From: Candidatus Saccharimonadota bacterium
Lineage (GTDB): Bacteria > Patescibacteriota > Saccharimonadia > Saccharimonadales > Saccharimonadaceae
DNA: 64,000 bases
Assembly (NCBI GenBank): GCA_905365145.1
Contig: CAJPIO010000003.1
Location: 1 to 64,000, forward strand
Direction of reading: 5' to 3'
How positions within the stretch are numbered: position 1 is the stretch's first letter; each line of letters starts with the position of its first letter. The notes beneath the pieces were generated by a model, which ran no database searches, was not told the origin of the DNA, and saw only the letters and a list, made by a program, of their open reading frames with translations. This document shows, piece by piece, positions 49,832-59,506 of the stretch. The translations under genes were made by a program, and so were the position numbers.

Positions 49832-51595
49832 TTATGCTGTGTCTGCCGACGTTACGCGGTTTACTTCTTCTAGTGTAGTGATTCCTTGCAAGGCTTTCAA
49901 GTAGCCGTCTTGGCGCATTGTAATCATACCATCCTCGACTGCTTTGCGCTGGATCTCGTTGCTAGTGGCCCGGCGAACAATTAAGTCTTGGATACCTTCA
50001 TTTACATCCATTACCTCATACAGTCCAGCGCGGCCGCTGTAGCCATGCGGTGTAGCTGGCGTATCGCGACCTTTGACCAGCACGTAGGCTCGTTGATTAG
50101 CTAATGGCAAGTCCTTGTAGCCCAAATCTTCGGACACGCGCGCTACGTCCTCTTTGGTCTTCGGCAATAAATGCCCCACCGTCTCGAGAATCATCTGCGT
50201 CTCAAGCGGGTTCGACCAGTAAGCATCGCGATGCGGCGACACGCGGCGCACTAGCCGCTGGCCAATTACTGTGTTGACCGTGCTAGCAATCAGGAACGGC
50301 TCGACATCCATATCGAGTAAGCGCGGCAATACTCCGGCCGCCGAATTGGTATGCAGTGTCGAGAACACCAGATGTCCCGTTAGTGCTGCTTGCACGCCAA
50401 GGTTAGCCGTCTCGCTATCGCGCATCTCGCCGACCATCACTACGTCTGGGTCTTGGCGCAAGATACTGCGCAGGCCATTAGCAAACGTCAAACCAACGTC
50501 GTTATTAACCTGGATCTGGTTAACGCCGTCCATCTTATACTCAACTGGATCCTCAAGTGTCACAATATTAATCGCATCGGTTTTAATCTCTTTAATCAGC
50601 GCGTATAAGCTGGTTGATTTACCACTACCAGTCGGGCCGCTTGTTAGAATCATACCGTTAGGACGCTTGATACCTTTGCGAATCATTCGTAAGGCTCGAC
50701 CGACATAGCCCATTTGCTCGAGATCGAACGTGTTGCCAGTTTTGTCAAGCAGGCGAATCACTACCTGTTCACCCCAAACAACTGGGCTAACAGCAATGCG
50801 CAGATCGACTTCCTTGCCAGCCACATTAACTGCAAATTGACCATCCTGCGGAATGCGATGTTCGTCGATTTTCAAATTGGATAAGATTTTGATGCGGCTA
50901 ACTAGCGCCGGCTCAATGCTCTTGGGCAGCTGCATAACCTCGCGCAGTACGCCATCGACGCGACAGCGTATTTTCAGCGATTTTTCGAGCGGTTCAATAT
51001 GCACATCGCTGGCACGACTCTTGACCGCATACTCTAGGATAGTGCTCAATGCGCGGCTAATCGGCGAATCTTGGACGATAGTTTTGATATCGCTTGACGA
51101 TTGGATAGCCTCGGCCTGAGTAGCCTGCGCTGCCTCGTCAACGGTTGATAAGTCGGTTTTATACTGGTCGAGAACATGACGAACGCCTGCTTCCGATGCC
51201 ATAAAGACCTTGAGCGGCCGCTGAATACGGTTAGCTAAATAATCTACCGCCTGGACGTTATTGGCATCGATCATCGCCACCGCCAGACGATTATTCACCT
51301 CGGCTAGCGGCACCGCCATGAAGCGCTCAGCAATATCGCTCGGCAGCAGCGATAGGATACTCTGGTCAATGATACTAGCCGTCAAATTAACATATGGCAC
51401 GCCCGAAACATGAGCTATAGCATGAGTCAACAGCTCGTCGTCTATCTCGCCGATATCTTCCAAAACCGTCAACAACGGCTTGTTCGTTTTAGCCGACTGC
51501 TTAGTGGCTCTATCAATAACCCCGCGAGAAACCAAGCCCTCGTCAACCAAGAGCTTGATGAGCTTCTCCTGAATGTCATCGGTCATCAGCGCCAC
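49832..51595 (-). CDS. pilB: pilus extension ATPase PilB
   Basis: 587 aa. N-terminal MshEN domain (about 10-140), then the ATPase core with SRASDVHIEP, Walker A GPTGSGKST, Asp box and Walker B GEMRDSETA and the His box (LVFSTLHTNSA). The C-terminal part lacks the four-Cys zinc motif of many GspE/PilB proteins. GTG start at 51595, 8 nt after AGGAG; an internal ATG follows at codon 4. It powers pilus assembly with PilC. Confidence 0.95.
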   Translation of the reverse strand: MALMTDDIQEKLIKLLVDEGLVSRGVIDRATKQSAKTNKPLLTVLEDIGEIDDELLTHAIAHVSGVPYVNLTASIIDQSILSLLPSDIAERFMAVPLAEVNNRLAVAMIDANNVQAVDYLANRIQRPLKVFMASEAGVRHVLDQYKTDLSTVDEAAQATQAEAIQSSSDIKTIVQDSPISRALSTILEYAVKSRASDVHIEPLEKSLKIRCRVDGVLREVMQLPKSIEPALVSRIKILSNLKIDEHRIPQDGQFAVNVAGKEVDLRIAVSPVVWGEQVVIRLLDKTGNTFDLEQMGYVGRALRMIRKGIKRPNGMILTSGPTGSGKSTSLYALIKEIKTDAINIVTLEDPVEYKMDGVNQIQVNNDVGLTFANGLRSILRQDPDVVMVGEMRDSETANLGVQAALTGHLVFSTLHTNSAAGVLPRLLDMDVEPFLIASTVNTVIGQRLVRRVSPHRDAYWSNPLETQMILETVGHLLPKTKEDVARVSEDLGYKDLPLANQRAYVLVKGRDTPATPHGYSGRAGLYEVMDVNEGIQDLIVRRATSNEIQRKAVEDGMITMRQDGYLKALQGITTLEEVNRVTSADTA

Positions 51596-51606
51596 TAGAA
51601 AGACTC

Positions 51607-51900
51607 CTACCTATTTTGATTCTGACTACGATCCTGGTTTCGGCTCTGGTTGGCTGCGGCATCGGGTGAATTAGGCGAACTAGATGAACCAATTATTGTT
51701 TCTACTGTCGGATTTATGGCATTAGAATTAAAAACTTCCGAGCTTGGCTCTTTGACATCACTGCTCATTTTCTCAATCGTGCTAACACTAGCACCAACCC
51801 GCGGTGCCTTAAGCGCAGGAATATTGTTACCAATAGTAAACGCTATTAGCATAGATAAACCGGCAATCAGTACAATCATCGCTATATCGCTCTTCTTCAC
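51607..51900 (-). CDS. small membrane protein of the pilus operon
   Basis: 97 aa. An N-terminal TM helix (5-27) is followed by a Ser/Asn/Gln-rich tail with repeated QNQ/QDR near the end. Position after pilO suggests a PilP-like role, but the sequence is too simple to confirm it. It overlaps pilO by 4 bp and precedes pilB by 11 bp. Confidence 0.6.
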   Translation of the reverse strand: MKKSDIAMIVLIAGLSMLIAFTIGNNIPALKAPRVGASVSTIEKMSSDVKEPSSEVFNSNAINPTVETIIGSSSSPNSPDAAANQSRNQDRSQNQNR

Positions 51901-52604
51901 GGCTTTATCCCCTTCTTGTTAAGTTGAACTGTTTTGCCTGGCAAGTAATAAGCATGTCCAGAAATTGACATCGTAAACTTAGAATCTGACGCTTCAATCG
52001 TTGATTCGTCGATGTCAATTACGCGAATTGACTTTTCAAAATTTCGCAAAACGTCGCGTAAAATATCTGCATTACTGGCTGATAATTCCATCGTAAAGGC
52101 TATCTGTTGAACACTTCTAGAATTATCGGCATTGTTGTCGCTTGACGAGCTGTTATTTTTGTTACTGTCAGAGGAATTTTCGTTCGAAGAAACTGTTTGG
52201 AAAGACTCAAGCTTAGCGCCAGGCACTCGACCAACTAAATTCTGTACAGAGGCGCCAAGTGCTAGCGAGTTGTCGTCAGCTGGCAAAGCATCCAAGATAA
52301 CACGCAGCGGGTCTTCCTTGTCGTTAAGTTTTGCAGAGCCGAGCGCCGAATTGGTGTTTAACACGCGGATATTGTCGCGCAAACCATCATACGTCTTAAT
52401 ATTACTATCAAGCGTCGATGTTGTTTGATTCTTTTCGGCTAGAACTTTCGTTTCAAAAACTATACGCTGTACTAGAAAACCGCCAATAACCAGCGCAAAG
52501 CCAACCAAAACCGACGCGCCTGCCACCCAGCCGAACATTACGCGGCCGCTACGATCAATTTGCCGGCGCTTATTTAGCGAGGTATCTTTCTTTGCTTCCG
52601 CCAT
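51897..52604 (-). CDS. pilO: pilus alignment protein PilO-like
   Basis: 235 aa. One TM helix (about 24-48), a short coiled coil (EKNQTTSTLDSNIKTYDGLR) and a ferredoxin-like C-domain interrupted by a Ser/Asn/Asp-rich loop (NSSDSNKNNSSSSDNN). This fits PilO, partner of PilN. Its start overlaps the pilN stop by one base. Confidence 0.82.
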   Translation of the reverse strand: MAEAKKDTSLNKRRQIDRSGRVMFGWVAGASVLVGFALVIGGFLVQRIVFETKVLAEKNQTTSTLDSNIKTYDGLRDNIRVLNTNSALGSAKLNDKEDPLRVILDALPADDNSLALGASVQNLVGRVPGAKLESFQTVSSNENSSDSNKNNSSSSDNNADNSRSVQQIAFTMELSASNADILRDVLRNFEKSIRVIDIDESTIEASDSKFTMSISGHAYYLPGKTVQLNKKGIKP

Positions 52605-53329
52605 TATTTATCCTCCTTTTTGTTTGAAGTCTTTGCCTCAAACAGCGAATCTGGCACATGCTTTTTTGAATCAGTCACGTCTACCGAGCCAGTCGGCGAA
52701 ACGATTACTAAGCTTTTAACGCTATTCGACAACAATTCTTCGGGATAAGAAAACGTCAGAGTAAACGTCAGTTTCTTCTCTCCGCCAGAATCTTCGGCAT
52801 ACGCCGTGTTGGTAATTCTCACAGAGCTAGATAGCGGCGTTTCTGCAGATTCCGAATCTTTCGTGTATTTCAATTTAGTATTAAGAATAGTTTTTTTGAG
52901 AGCGTCTACCGCATTAAAACCGCCAGCTGTTGAGCCTTCTATGGTAATCGTTTTTTCTGACGCATTATAACGTACCGTTGACATAGTCACGTTATTTGGC
53001 GCCTGCGGGTTAACCGCGCTCAAAGTATCAAAGATGCGTGAATTAACACCTCGATTGCTACTGATCATATCAATCTGAGTTAGCTGATTCTGAATAGTCA
53101 AAAGATCATTAATATCTGGTTTATCGCTAAGTTCTTTATATTTGCTTTTAATAGCATTATCAGCCTGGCCGCTAGCAAACTGCAGCGACCCCAAAGCAAG
53201 CCCCAACACAATCACAGTACCTGCCGCAGCTGCAGCCACTAACATTGATACCGATATTACCGTGTTACGAACCCGCTGAGCGTGCAAATATTCCCGCTTA
53301 ACGTCTGGTATTAGGTTTACTTCAATCAT
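52604..53329 (-). CDS. pilN: pilus alignment protein PilN-like
   Basis: 241 aa. It opens MIEVNLIPDVKREYL, the PilN motif (xxINLLP) that binds PilM. A TM helix (about 24-47) and a periplasmic-type alpha/beta domain follow. It overlaps pilM by 4 bp. Confidence 0.87.
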   Translation of the reverse strand: MIEVNLIPDVKREYLHAQRVRNTVISVSMLVAAAAAGTVIVLGLALGSLQFASGQADNAIKSKYKELSDKPDINDLLTIQNQLTQIDMISSNRGVNSRIFDTLSAVNPQAPNNVTMSTVRYNASEKTITIEGSTAGGFNAVDALKKTILNTKLKYTKDSESAETPLSSSVRITNTAYAEDSGGEKKLTFTLTFSYPEELLSNSVKSLVIVSPTGSVDVTDSKKHVPDSLFEAKTSNKKEDK

Positions 53330-54378
53330 GACAAGTTTCTCCGTTTCGCTAGGCCAACCGCCGTAGCAAACTCGTTAGCAATCGGCGCTAGTTGCTGTTG
53401 CATACTCTGCGAGACATTTATATTTTGCCAAGGGCTAGTTGCAACCGCTGATATATTAATCTTGCCCGCCAAATACGAATCAATTTGCGGCACAGTCGCA
53501 CCGTATCCAGATAACAAAGCTTGAGAAACGGCCACATCTTCATACCTATTCTGGAAGAATTTAATCGATTTTGACAATTCAGAAGCAAAATTATCAAGCG
53601 TCATCTCGACAGCACGGAAGACTTGCCCTTCGAGGCGACTTTGATCTAGACCAAATTTCAGGATAAACTGGCGAGCCTGATCCTCTTGGACACTCAGGTT
53701 CTGAGCTACAGCCTTAACTAGCGAGTTCAGCCCAGTCGGAATCGTTCTGATTAACCGCGGCGTATCGCCATAAGTCAAAGCGATATCTGTCGATAACTCG
53801 CCCATATCGACCAGCATATAAGCTGAATTACTAGCAGTCGCTGGCACTAACGCTCGCACCATCGCTAACGGATCTGGCTCTTCAGCTATCACATTCAGTC
53901 CAAGCGATTCAATTAATTCCAAACGTTCTTCGCTATATTGCTTGGACACGCTAGTGATTAATACTTCGTTTTGGTTTTGCGACTTTAGCGAACCGCCTAG
54001 CAAAGCCCAGTCAACTTTCGCCTCGTCACTGCTCATCGGAATATACTGATCAACTTGGTATTTCATAGTCGCCCGCAGTTCCGCTTCGCTCATCGCTGGT
54101 ACGTCAATAACCGTAGTGAAGGTTTTGCTCGACGGCAAGCCAATCGCTACATTTTTAGTACGAATACCAGACTGGCCTACTGCCGTCATCGTGGCCTCGC
54201 CGAGCCGGCGCCGTGCTTCTGGCGAGTCGCTCGCGGTAATTTTGTGATCGACAGGCACATATCCGTATGCAACTAGATTCCAACTGCCCTGGCCAGAAGC
54301 AGCTAGCTGCAATACTCGCACCGCGTTGGTACCGATGTCGAGTGCAAAGAAATCGCCCATCCCTTTTTGAATTTTCAT
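53326..54378 (-). CDS. pilM: pilus assembly ATPase-like PilM
   Basis: 350 aa from ATG 54378 (MKIQKGMGDFFALDIGT). Actin-like fold with FALDIGTNAVRVLQL, VGLPSSKTF-like (IGLPSSKTF) and MLVDMGELSTDIAL, as in PilM. TAATAT ends 7 nt before the ATG, so the pilM-N-O-B-T-C message is probably leaderless, although AAGG lies just upstream. First gene of the pilus assembly operon. Confidence 0.9.
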   Translation of the reverse strand: MKIQKGMGDFFALDIGTNAVRVLQLAASGQGSWNLVAYGYVPVDHKITASDSPEARRRLGEATMTAVGQSGIRTKNVAIGLPSSKTFTTVIDVPAMSEAELRATMKYQVDQYIPMSSDEAKVDWALLGGSLKSQNQNEVLITSVSKQYSEERLELIESLGLNVIAEEPDPLAMVRALVPATASNSAYMLVDMGELSTDIALTYGDTPRLIRTIPTGLNSLVKAVAQNLSVQEDQARQFILKFGLDQSRLEGQVFRAVEMTLDNFASELSKSIKFFQNRYEDVAVSQALLSGYGATVPQIDSYLAGKINISAVATSPWQNINVSQSMQQQLAPIANEFATAVGLAKRRNLS

Positions 54379-54435
54379 ATACCTTATATTATGCATAAGC
54401 AAAGTAAAAAACGCAAGCTTTTTAGATAATTACTT

Positions 54436-54464
54436 TTCAGACAATACCCTTTAAATGCTATAAT
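54436..54464 (+). promoter_or_regulatory. ychF promoter
   Basis: TTCAGA (54436-54441), 17-nt spacer, TATAAT (54459-54464); the ATG follows after 8 nt. Confidence 0.6.
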
Positions 54465-54472
54465 GTAGGATT

Positions 54473-55555
54473 ATGAGTTTATCTATCGGAATTGTCGGTT
54501 TGCCGAATGTCGGCAAATCCACGCTTTTTAATGCTTTAACTAATAATAATATTTTGGCGGCCAATTATCCTTTTGCCACTATCGAGCCAAACACCGGTAT
54601 AGTGCCGGTACCCGATGAGCGCCTAAACGTCCTCGCCAAAATGTACCACGCCGAGAAAATTACCCCGGCTACCGTGACTTTTGTCGATATTGCCGGGCTA
54701 GTCGCCGGCGCCTCCAAAGGCGAAGGCTTAGGCAATAAATTCCTAGCTAACATCCGCCAATGCGACGCCATTGTCCATATCGTCCGCGCTTTTGAAAGCG
54801 ATGATATCGTTCATGTCGAGAATATTATCGATCCAAAACGCGATATCGATACTATCAATACCGAACTGATTCTGTCTGACTTGCAAACGCTAGAAACTCG
54901 CCTAGCTCGCCTCGCCAAAGAGGCCAAAGCCAACCCCAAAGCTAGCGCTATCAAAAATCGTTTAGAAGTGCTTGCTGAAAAACTGCGCGCTGGCACGCCA
55001 ATTAACGAAATTTCCGGCGTCGATCCTGACGATATCGCTGATTTACACCTTTTGACCGCCAAGCCAGTAATTTATGTGTTCAACGTCAATGAAGAAACCC
55101 TGGCTAGCGAAGACAAGAAGCAGAGCCTGCGCAATCTCGTGCCGCACGCTCACAGCCTATTTATCTGCGCCAAGCTTGAGGACGAAATTAAAGGCCTTAA
55201 CCCCAGCGATACGCTCGAACTTTTACAAAGTTACGACGTACCAGAAGACGGACTAACGCAAATGATTCGCGCCGCCTACGATTTACTCGGGCTGCAAAGC
55301 TATTTAACTGCCGGACCGAAAGAGGTTCGCGCCTGGACAATCCACCAGGGCTGGACCGCACCGCAAGCTGCCGGCGTCATTCACACTGATTTCGAAAAGG
55401 GCTTTATCGCCGCCCAAGTTGTTAATTACGACGATTTGGTCGCTGCCGGCTCAGAGGCTAACGCTCGCGCCGCCGGCAAAATCCGCACCGAAGGTAAAAC
55501 TTACGTCATGCAGCCAGATGATGTAGTTGAATTTAGATTTAACGTTAGCAAATAA
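54473..55555 (+). CDS. ychF: redox/ribosome-associated P-loop NTPase YchF (OLA1)
   Basis: 360 aa. G1 GLPNVGKST at residues 8-16, G3 DIAGLVAGASKGEGLGN, NVNE replacing NKxD (so ATP is preferred over GTP in this family), and a C-terminal TGS-like domain ending DDVVEFRFNV. It binds ribosomes and has roles in stress response. The ATG lies 8 nt after a -10 box and no Shine-Dalgarno is visible. Confidence 0.96.
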   Translation: MSLSIGIVGLPNVGKSTLFNALTNNNILAANYPFATIEPNTGIVPVPDERLNVLAKMYHAEKITPATVTFVDIAGLVAGASKGEGLGNKFLANIRQCDAIVHIVRAFESDDIVHVENIIDPKRDIDTINTELILSDLQTLETRLARLAKEAKANPKASAIKNRLEVLAEKLRAGTPINEISGVDPDDIADLHLLTAKPVIYVFNVNEETLASEDKKQSLRNLVPHAHSLFICAKLEDEIKGLNPSDTLELLQSYDVPEDGLTQMIRAAYDLLGLQSYLTAGPKEVRAWTIHQGWTAPQAAGVIHTDFEKGFIAAQVVNYDDLVAAGSEANARAAGKIRTEGKTYVMQPDDVVEFRFNVSK

Positions 55556-55631
55556 TTTAGCATTTAATCGCTTAAATTTGATATAGCTTAGGCTAATTTG
55601 CCAGCGAATCACCGGCCAGCCGCATAAGCCG

Positions 55632-56357
55632 CTAACAACTTCCAGCTTTTCTCAATATATAAAACCGCTCCAAGTTGCCGTGCGCGCCTTTCACTTCGCT
55701 GTCTACTTTATCAATAATTATGAAATTAGCACGCGCCCACTGTTCGAACTCGCGCAAGATTGCCCGCCGCACGCCGTCATTCTTGACGATACCGCCACGA
55801 GTCAGCTGTTGGCGTTGCGCCTCAAATTGCGGCTTAACCATTGCTACTATCGTTGTATTTTTATCAACGATTTTCGCAACGTGCGGCAAAATTTGCCTCA
55901 GACTAATAAACGACACATCGATCACCACTATATCCGGAATTTCACTTGGCACAAAATCCCGAATGTCAGTTTTTTCATACAGCTCAATTCGTTTATTGCC
56001 GCGTAAGCTCGGGTGCAGCTGATCGGTGCCAACATCCACAGCGTATACTTTCTTCGCGCCGTGCTGCAGCGCAAAATCAGTAAAGCCGCCCGTGCTGCTG
56101 CCGACATCCAAAACCATCTTATCACGAAAATTCAAATTAAAAGCTTTCGCCGCGCCCGCCAATTTTAGTCCGGCCCGCGACACATAACGCTCTGACGCTG
56201 CTAATTCAATCGGCACTGATTCATCAACAAACAATCCTGGCTTGGCTGCCGTCTGTCCGCCAACGCGCACACGTCCCAAACGAATCCAATTCTCGGCTTC
56301 CGAACGCGAGCCTACCAATCCGCGCGCCAACATTAATTTATCTAACCGTTGCTTCAT
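55632..56357 (-). CDS. tlyA: TlyA-family rRNA 2'-O-methyltransferase
   Basis: 241 aa. S4 domain (KQRLDKLMLARGLVGSRSEA) followed by an FtsJ-type Rossmann domain with the SAM motif LDVGSSTGGFTDFAL. The K-D-K-E-like set is partly visible (KMVLDVG, VIDVSFISL, MVKPQFE). It methylates 16S/23S rRNA, and loss gives capreomycin resistance in mycobacteria. It precedes the serine-hydrolase gene's 3' end, 12 bp away. Confidence 0.92.
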   Translation of the reverse strand: MKQRLDKLMLARGLVGSRSEAENWIRLGRVRVGGQTAAKPGLFVDESVPIELAASERYVSRAGLKLAGAAKAFNLNFRDKMVLDVGSSTGGFTDFALQHGAKKVYAVDVGTDQLHPSLRGNKRIELYEKTDIRDFVPSEIPDIVVIDVSFISLRQILPHVAKIVDKNTTIVAMVKPQFEAQRQQLTRGGIVKNDGVRRAILREFEQWARANFIIIDKVDSEVKGAHGNLERFYILRKAGSC

Positions 56358-56369
56358 TCCTCAATTCTA

Positions 56370-58133
56370 CTATGGATACATAATCCGCTCAATGTCGCGG
56401 GTCATCGCCGCAATCGCTGCGTACGATTTACCCTGAGTCATAATCGTCATCACGTAAGTACCGCGTGGATGCCGGACAATCGCCGTATCGTGCACGTAGT
56501 TCCACAAAAAGCCAACCTTATCATAAACTTCGCGCGCTTGGCTACCCGTCGGTATACCATAACGGTAAGGATGGTGCGACAAAGAATACAACAGCCGCTC
56601 GCGCTGTGCTCCGCCAATTAGCGAGCCGGTTTCCAATCCGACCATGAACTTCGTCAGATCACCCGCCGACACATGAGTCGCCTGCGCGTGCGTGAAAGTC
56701 ACTGCTCGCGAAAACCCTAGCCGGTAAACAAAATCGTTCAGATTTTGCCGGCCAAATCTATCTAGCCACGCCACCGCGCATGGATTAGTACTGGCAATAG
56801 TCATCCGATCAAAGCAGCCCGACACTGTCGTGTCAAGCATCGGGTCGCTCCAGCTAATTCCCCCGGCATTTATCTCATCAAACAATCGTTTAGCAACGAA
56901 CAGTTTATAAGTACTAGCACTAACGACACTCTCCTCGGCATCGGCATCCGCCGACCAACCGCTGCCGCCCAACTGGCGAATCGAGAACCAAGCGCCATGA
57001 CGCGCTTTATCACGCACATAAGCTCGCAAGCCATCTTCGGTAGGAGTATAGCGGTTATTATAAATTACGCTCGGCTCTAAATCAGTCATCGCTGCCAAGA
57101 TCACACCGCTACCTTGACCTCTCAGTAAATAATCAGTGACTGGCTGCACTATTGAATCAGCGTCAACCTGACTACCCTTCTCACCCGTCGTCCGCGAGAC
57201 TTCTCGCCCGTTCTCAATATTGATATTTGTCTGGCCAGCCGGATGTCCAGCTGCTTTTGACCAATTATCAATTGAGCTTTGTAGTTTTTGCCTGTTAATC
57301 ACCAGGGTCGTGCCACCTTCTGTTGTTTCACCAAACTCTAACCACGAAGCTTTCTCGGCATTGCCAACTGCAAACGTCTGATCGGCAGCGTGAATCGTCA
57401 AAGGACGAGCTAACGCTTGCTCGGCTTGATTACGGACAGAAGCGAACGCCGTACTGCGGCGCGACGCCTCTTGCAACTTGGCATCAATTCGAAGCTCCGT
57501 CATGCCAGCAAATGAATACTTAGCCGTTTGCAGCACGTTTTTGATAGCTTGCGCGCTCACCAAATGTCCTGGCACATCATTAACCGCCGTTAGCTGACCG
57601 TCTTTAAACGCCACGCCAGCGTTTATTGGCGGCCGCGACAGTTGCGAACTAGTTTTTTGTGCAAAAACCTCTAATGTCGGCAGCGCGAAAGCTAGATCTA
57701 GCGTTTGCACATTTGGCAGCTGCCAAAATATCGAAAACGGCACCAAACGTAGCCAAAAGGGATAGTTCGCCAGTCGACTCGCCATCTCTTCAGCCTTGAT
57801 ATCAGCACCAGCTTCACTCAGCGTATAAACACCGCTCGGTTTGCCACCAATAATGAATTTAATTTTCGATCGCTGGAATACTAACATCGCTTGGTTAGCC
57901 AAATCTGTCTCACTCTGCCGACCAACCCAGCGGCCATTCATCCGTGCTAGCGGCAGCGCTCGATCAAGCGGATACAATATTTGCACAGCCAAAATCGCCG
58001 CTACAACAAAAAACGCCGCCCAAACTAACATCCGGTGACGTTTTTGCTCGGGCATTGCCGAACGATATGTTTGTTTAACTTTTTTGTGCAGGCGTTTAGC
58101 ACTTGCAGCGGCACGCGCTCGCTTGTTAGTCAT
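56370..58133 (-). CDS. membrane-anchored class A beta-lactamase-like serine hydrolase
   Basis: 587 aa. N-terminal TM helix (about 33-52). Residues about 75-310 contain a VanW/PG_binding_4-like repeat pair (NAGVAFKDGQLTAVNDVPGH). The C-terminal domain is a serine hydrolase with SASTYKLFVAKRLF (S-x-x-K). A clear SDN motif is replaced around TIASTNPCAVAWL, and KVGF... stands in for KTG. Such proteins usually act on peptidoglycan peptides or sense them; drug hydrolysis cannot be inferred. Confidence 0.75.
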   Translation of the reverse strand: MTNKRARAAASAKRLHKKVKQTYRSAMPEQKRHRMLVWAAFFVVAAILAVQILYPLDRALPLARMNGRWVGRQSETDLANQAMLVFQRSKIKFIIGGKPSGVYTLSEAGADIKAEEMASRLANYPFWLRLVPFSIFWQLPNVQTLDLAFALPTLEVFAQKTSSQLSRPPINAGVAFKDGQLTAVNDVPGHLVSAQAIKNVLQTAKYSFAGMTELRIDAKLQEASRRSTAFASVRNQAEQALARPLTIHAADQTFAVGNAEKASWLEFGETTEGGTTLVINRQKLQSSIDNWSKAAGHPAGQTNINIENGREVSRTTGEKGSQVDADSIVQPVTDYLLRGQGSGVILAAMTDLEPSVIYNNRYTPTEDGLRAYVRDKARHGAWFSIRQLGGSGWSADADAEESVVSASTYKLFVAKRLFDEINAGGISWSDPMLDTTVSGCFDRMTIASTNPCAVAWLDRFGRQNLNDFVYRLGFSRAVTFTHAQATHVSAGDLTKFMVGLETGSLIGGAQRERLLYSLSHHPYRYGIPTGSQAREVYDKVGFLWNYVHDTAIVRHPRGTYVMTIMTQGKSYAAIAAMTRDIERIMYP

Positions 58134-58179
58134 ATTTACATTTTAGCACGCTGCGAAACACTTATTTTAGTTTAATAAG

Positions 58180-58740
58180 CTATTTCTTGCGTTCGCGATA
58201 CTCGCCTGTAGACGTGTCAACCGAAATAATATCGCCAACCTTTATAAAAGCTGGCACCTTAACGACCGCGCCCGTCTCAAGCGTTGCATCTTTCAAAACG
58301 CTGCTAGTCGTATCACCTTTAACCACCGCCTCTGTATAGGTCACTTCCAAATAAACATTCTTTGGCATCTCGACGGTGATTACCTTGCCGTCAAAGAATT
58401 GCAAAGCCAGCTCGTCGCCCTCTTTCATGAAGTTTTTAGATTCGTCAACCAAATCGGCCGACAACTCAAACTGCTCAAAACTATTCGGATCCATGAAAAA
58501 GAAAGCTGAACCGTCATTGTATAAATATTGGACAGTTTTGCTAGTCACCTCGGCTGGCTCAATCTTATCTTGGCCTTTAAACGTTTTGGGAATAACCGCA
58601 CCAGTAATTAAATTCTTCAATTTGACATTAACAATAGAACCGCCGCGGCCCATCACTTTCTGGTTGTAGTCAATCACTCGATACGGTTGACTGTCGATTT
58701 GGCATACTACGCCTTTTTTCAAATCAGTTGGTTGATACAT
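58180..58740 (-). CDS. efp: elongation factor P, arginine-tip type
   Basis: 186 aa from ATG 58740, preceded by AAAAGGAGATGA. Three beta-barrel domains. The tip of domain I reads VMGRGG with Arg at residue 32, where E. coli has the modified Lys34 loop PGKGQ. The C-terminus GDIISVDTSTGEYRERKK is diagnostic. It relieves stalling at polyproline, relevant to the proline-rich surface proteins. Whether Arg32 is modified (as rhamnosyl-Arg in Pseudomonas) cannot be told; no earP-like gene is in the window. Confidence 0.95.
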   Translation of the reverse strand: MYQPTDLKKGVVCQIDSQPYRVIDYNQKVMGRGGSIVNVKLKNLITGAVIPKTFKGQDKIEPAEVTSKTVQYLYNDGSAFFFMDPNSFEQFELSADLVDESKNFMKEGDELALQFFDGKVITVEMPKNVYLEVTYTEAVVKGDTTSSVLKDATLETGAVVKVPAFIKVGDIISVDTSTGEYRERKK

Positions 58741-58811
58741 TTCATCTCCTTTTGCGTCTTTAGAAATACCCTTCAGCGCACGACAAAGCATTTCGTACGC
58801 TGGAAAATTCC

Positions 58812-59015
58812 CTAATCTCGCGTCACAAACGGTAGCAGAGCCAGATGACGCGCCCGCTTTACCTCGCGAGCCAGCATCCTCTGCAATTTAGCACTCAAGC
58901 CCGTCTTGGAAATTGGCTCGATTTGGCCGCTCACCGGACTAATATAGCGCAACAGTGTCTTCACCTCTTTATACGAGAATACTACTGGGGCATCCTTGCG
59001 CATTTTTTTTGCCAT
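58812..59015 (-). CDS. rpsR: ribosomal protein S18
   Basis: 67 aa: FSYKEVKTLLRYISPVSGQI, ISKTGLSAKLQRMLAREVKRARHLALLPF (motifs in order). It is the usual small S18. Last gene of rpsF-ssb-rpsR. Confidence 0.97.
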   Translation of the reverse strand: MAKKMRKDAPVVFSYKEVKTLLRYISPVSGQIEPISKTGLSAKLQRMLAREVKRARHLALLPFVTRD

Positions 59016-59037
59016 ATTTTATAATCCTTTCTAATCG

Positions 59038-59481
59038 TTAAAATGGGATCTCGCTTAAGTCGATTGGCTTATCGTCGATATCCTCGACGACCACATCTTT
59101 GGTGCTAGTCGCTGGCGGCGGTGTCGATGCTGGTGTATTACTGTCGTTGCGACCACCAACAAAGTTGAAATCTTCGACAACCACCTCGACAGCCGACCGT
59201 TTATTACCATCTTTATCTTCGTAGCTACGCTGGTCGAGCCGGCCGCTCACCAAAAGCGGCGCGCCTTTTTTGACATATTGCGAGATAATCTCGCCTGGCT
59301 TACCCCAAGCTACACAGTTAATGAAGCTGGTCTGGTCTTGCTGCTGTCCGTCTTGGTTGCGCCAACTACGGCTAACCGCCAAACTAAAATTAGCTACGCT
59401 CTGGCCGCTCGTCGTCGTTCGCAATTCAACATCGCGCGTCAGATTTCCCATTAATATTACTTTGTTAAACCCCTTTGCCAT
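59038..59481 (-). CDS. ssb: single-stranded DNA-binding protein
   Basis: 147 aa. OB fold with KGFNKVILMGNLTRDVELR and TTSGQSVANFSLAVSR. A short Pro/Thr linker leads to an acidic tip ending DLSEIPF, the partner-binding peptide (family ending D-D-x-P-F). It lies between rpsF and rpsR. Confidence 0.97.
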   Translation of the reverse strand: MAKGFNKVILMGNLTRDVELRTTTSGQSVANFSLAVSRSWRNQDGQQQDQTSFINCVAWGKPGEIISQYVKKGAPLLVSGRLDQRSYEDKDGNKRSAVEVVVEDFNFVGGRNDSNTPASTPPPATSTKDVVVEDIDDKPIDLSEIPF

Positions 59482-59506
59482 GATAGATCTCCCTCCTATT
59501 TATGGC

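Noticed and set aside
56370..58133. Antibiotic-resistance beta-lactamase
   Set aside because: The S-x-x-K domain is attached to a wall-binding-like module and membrane anchor, and other class A motifs are poorly kept.
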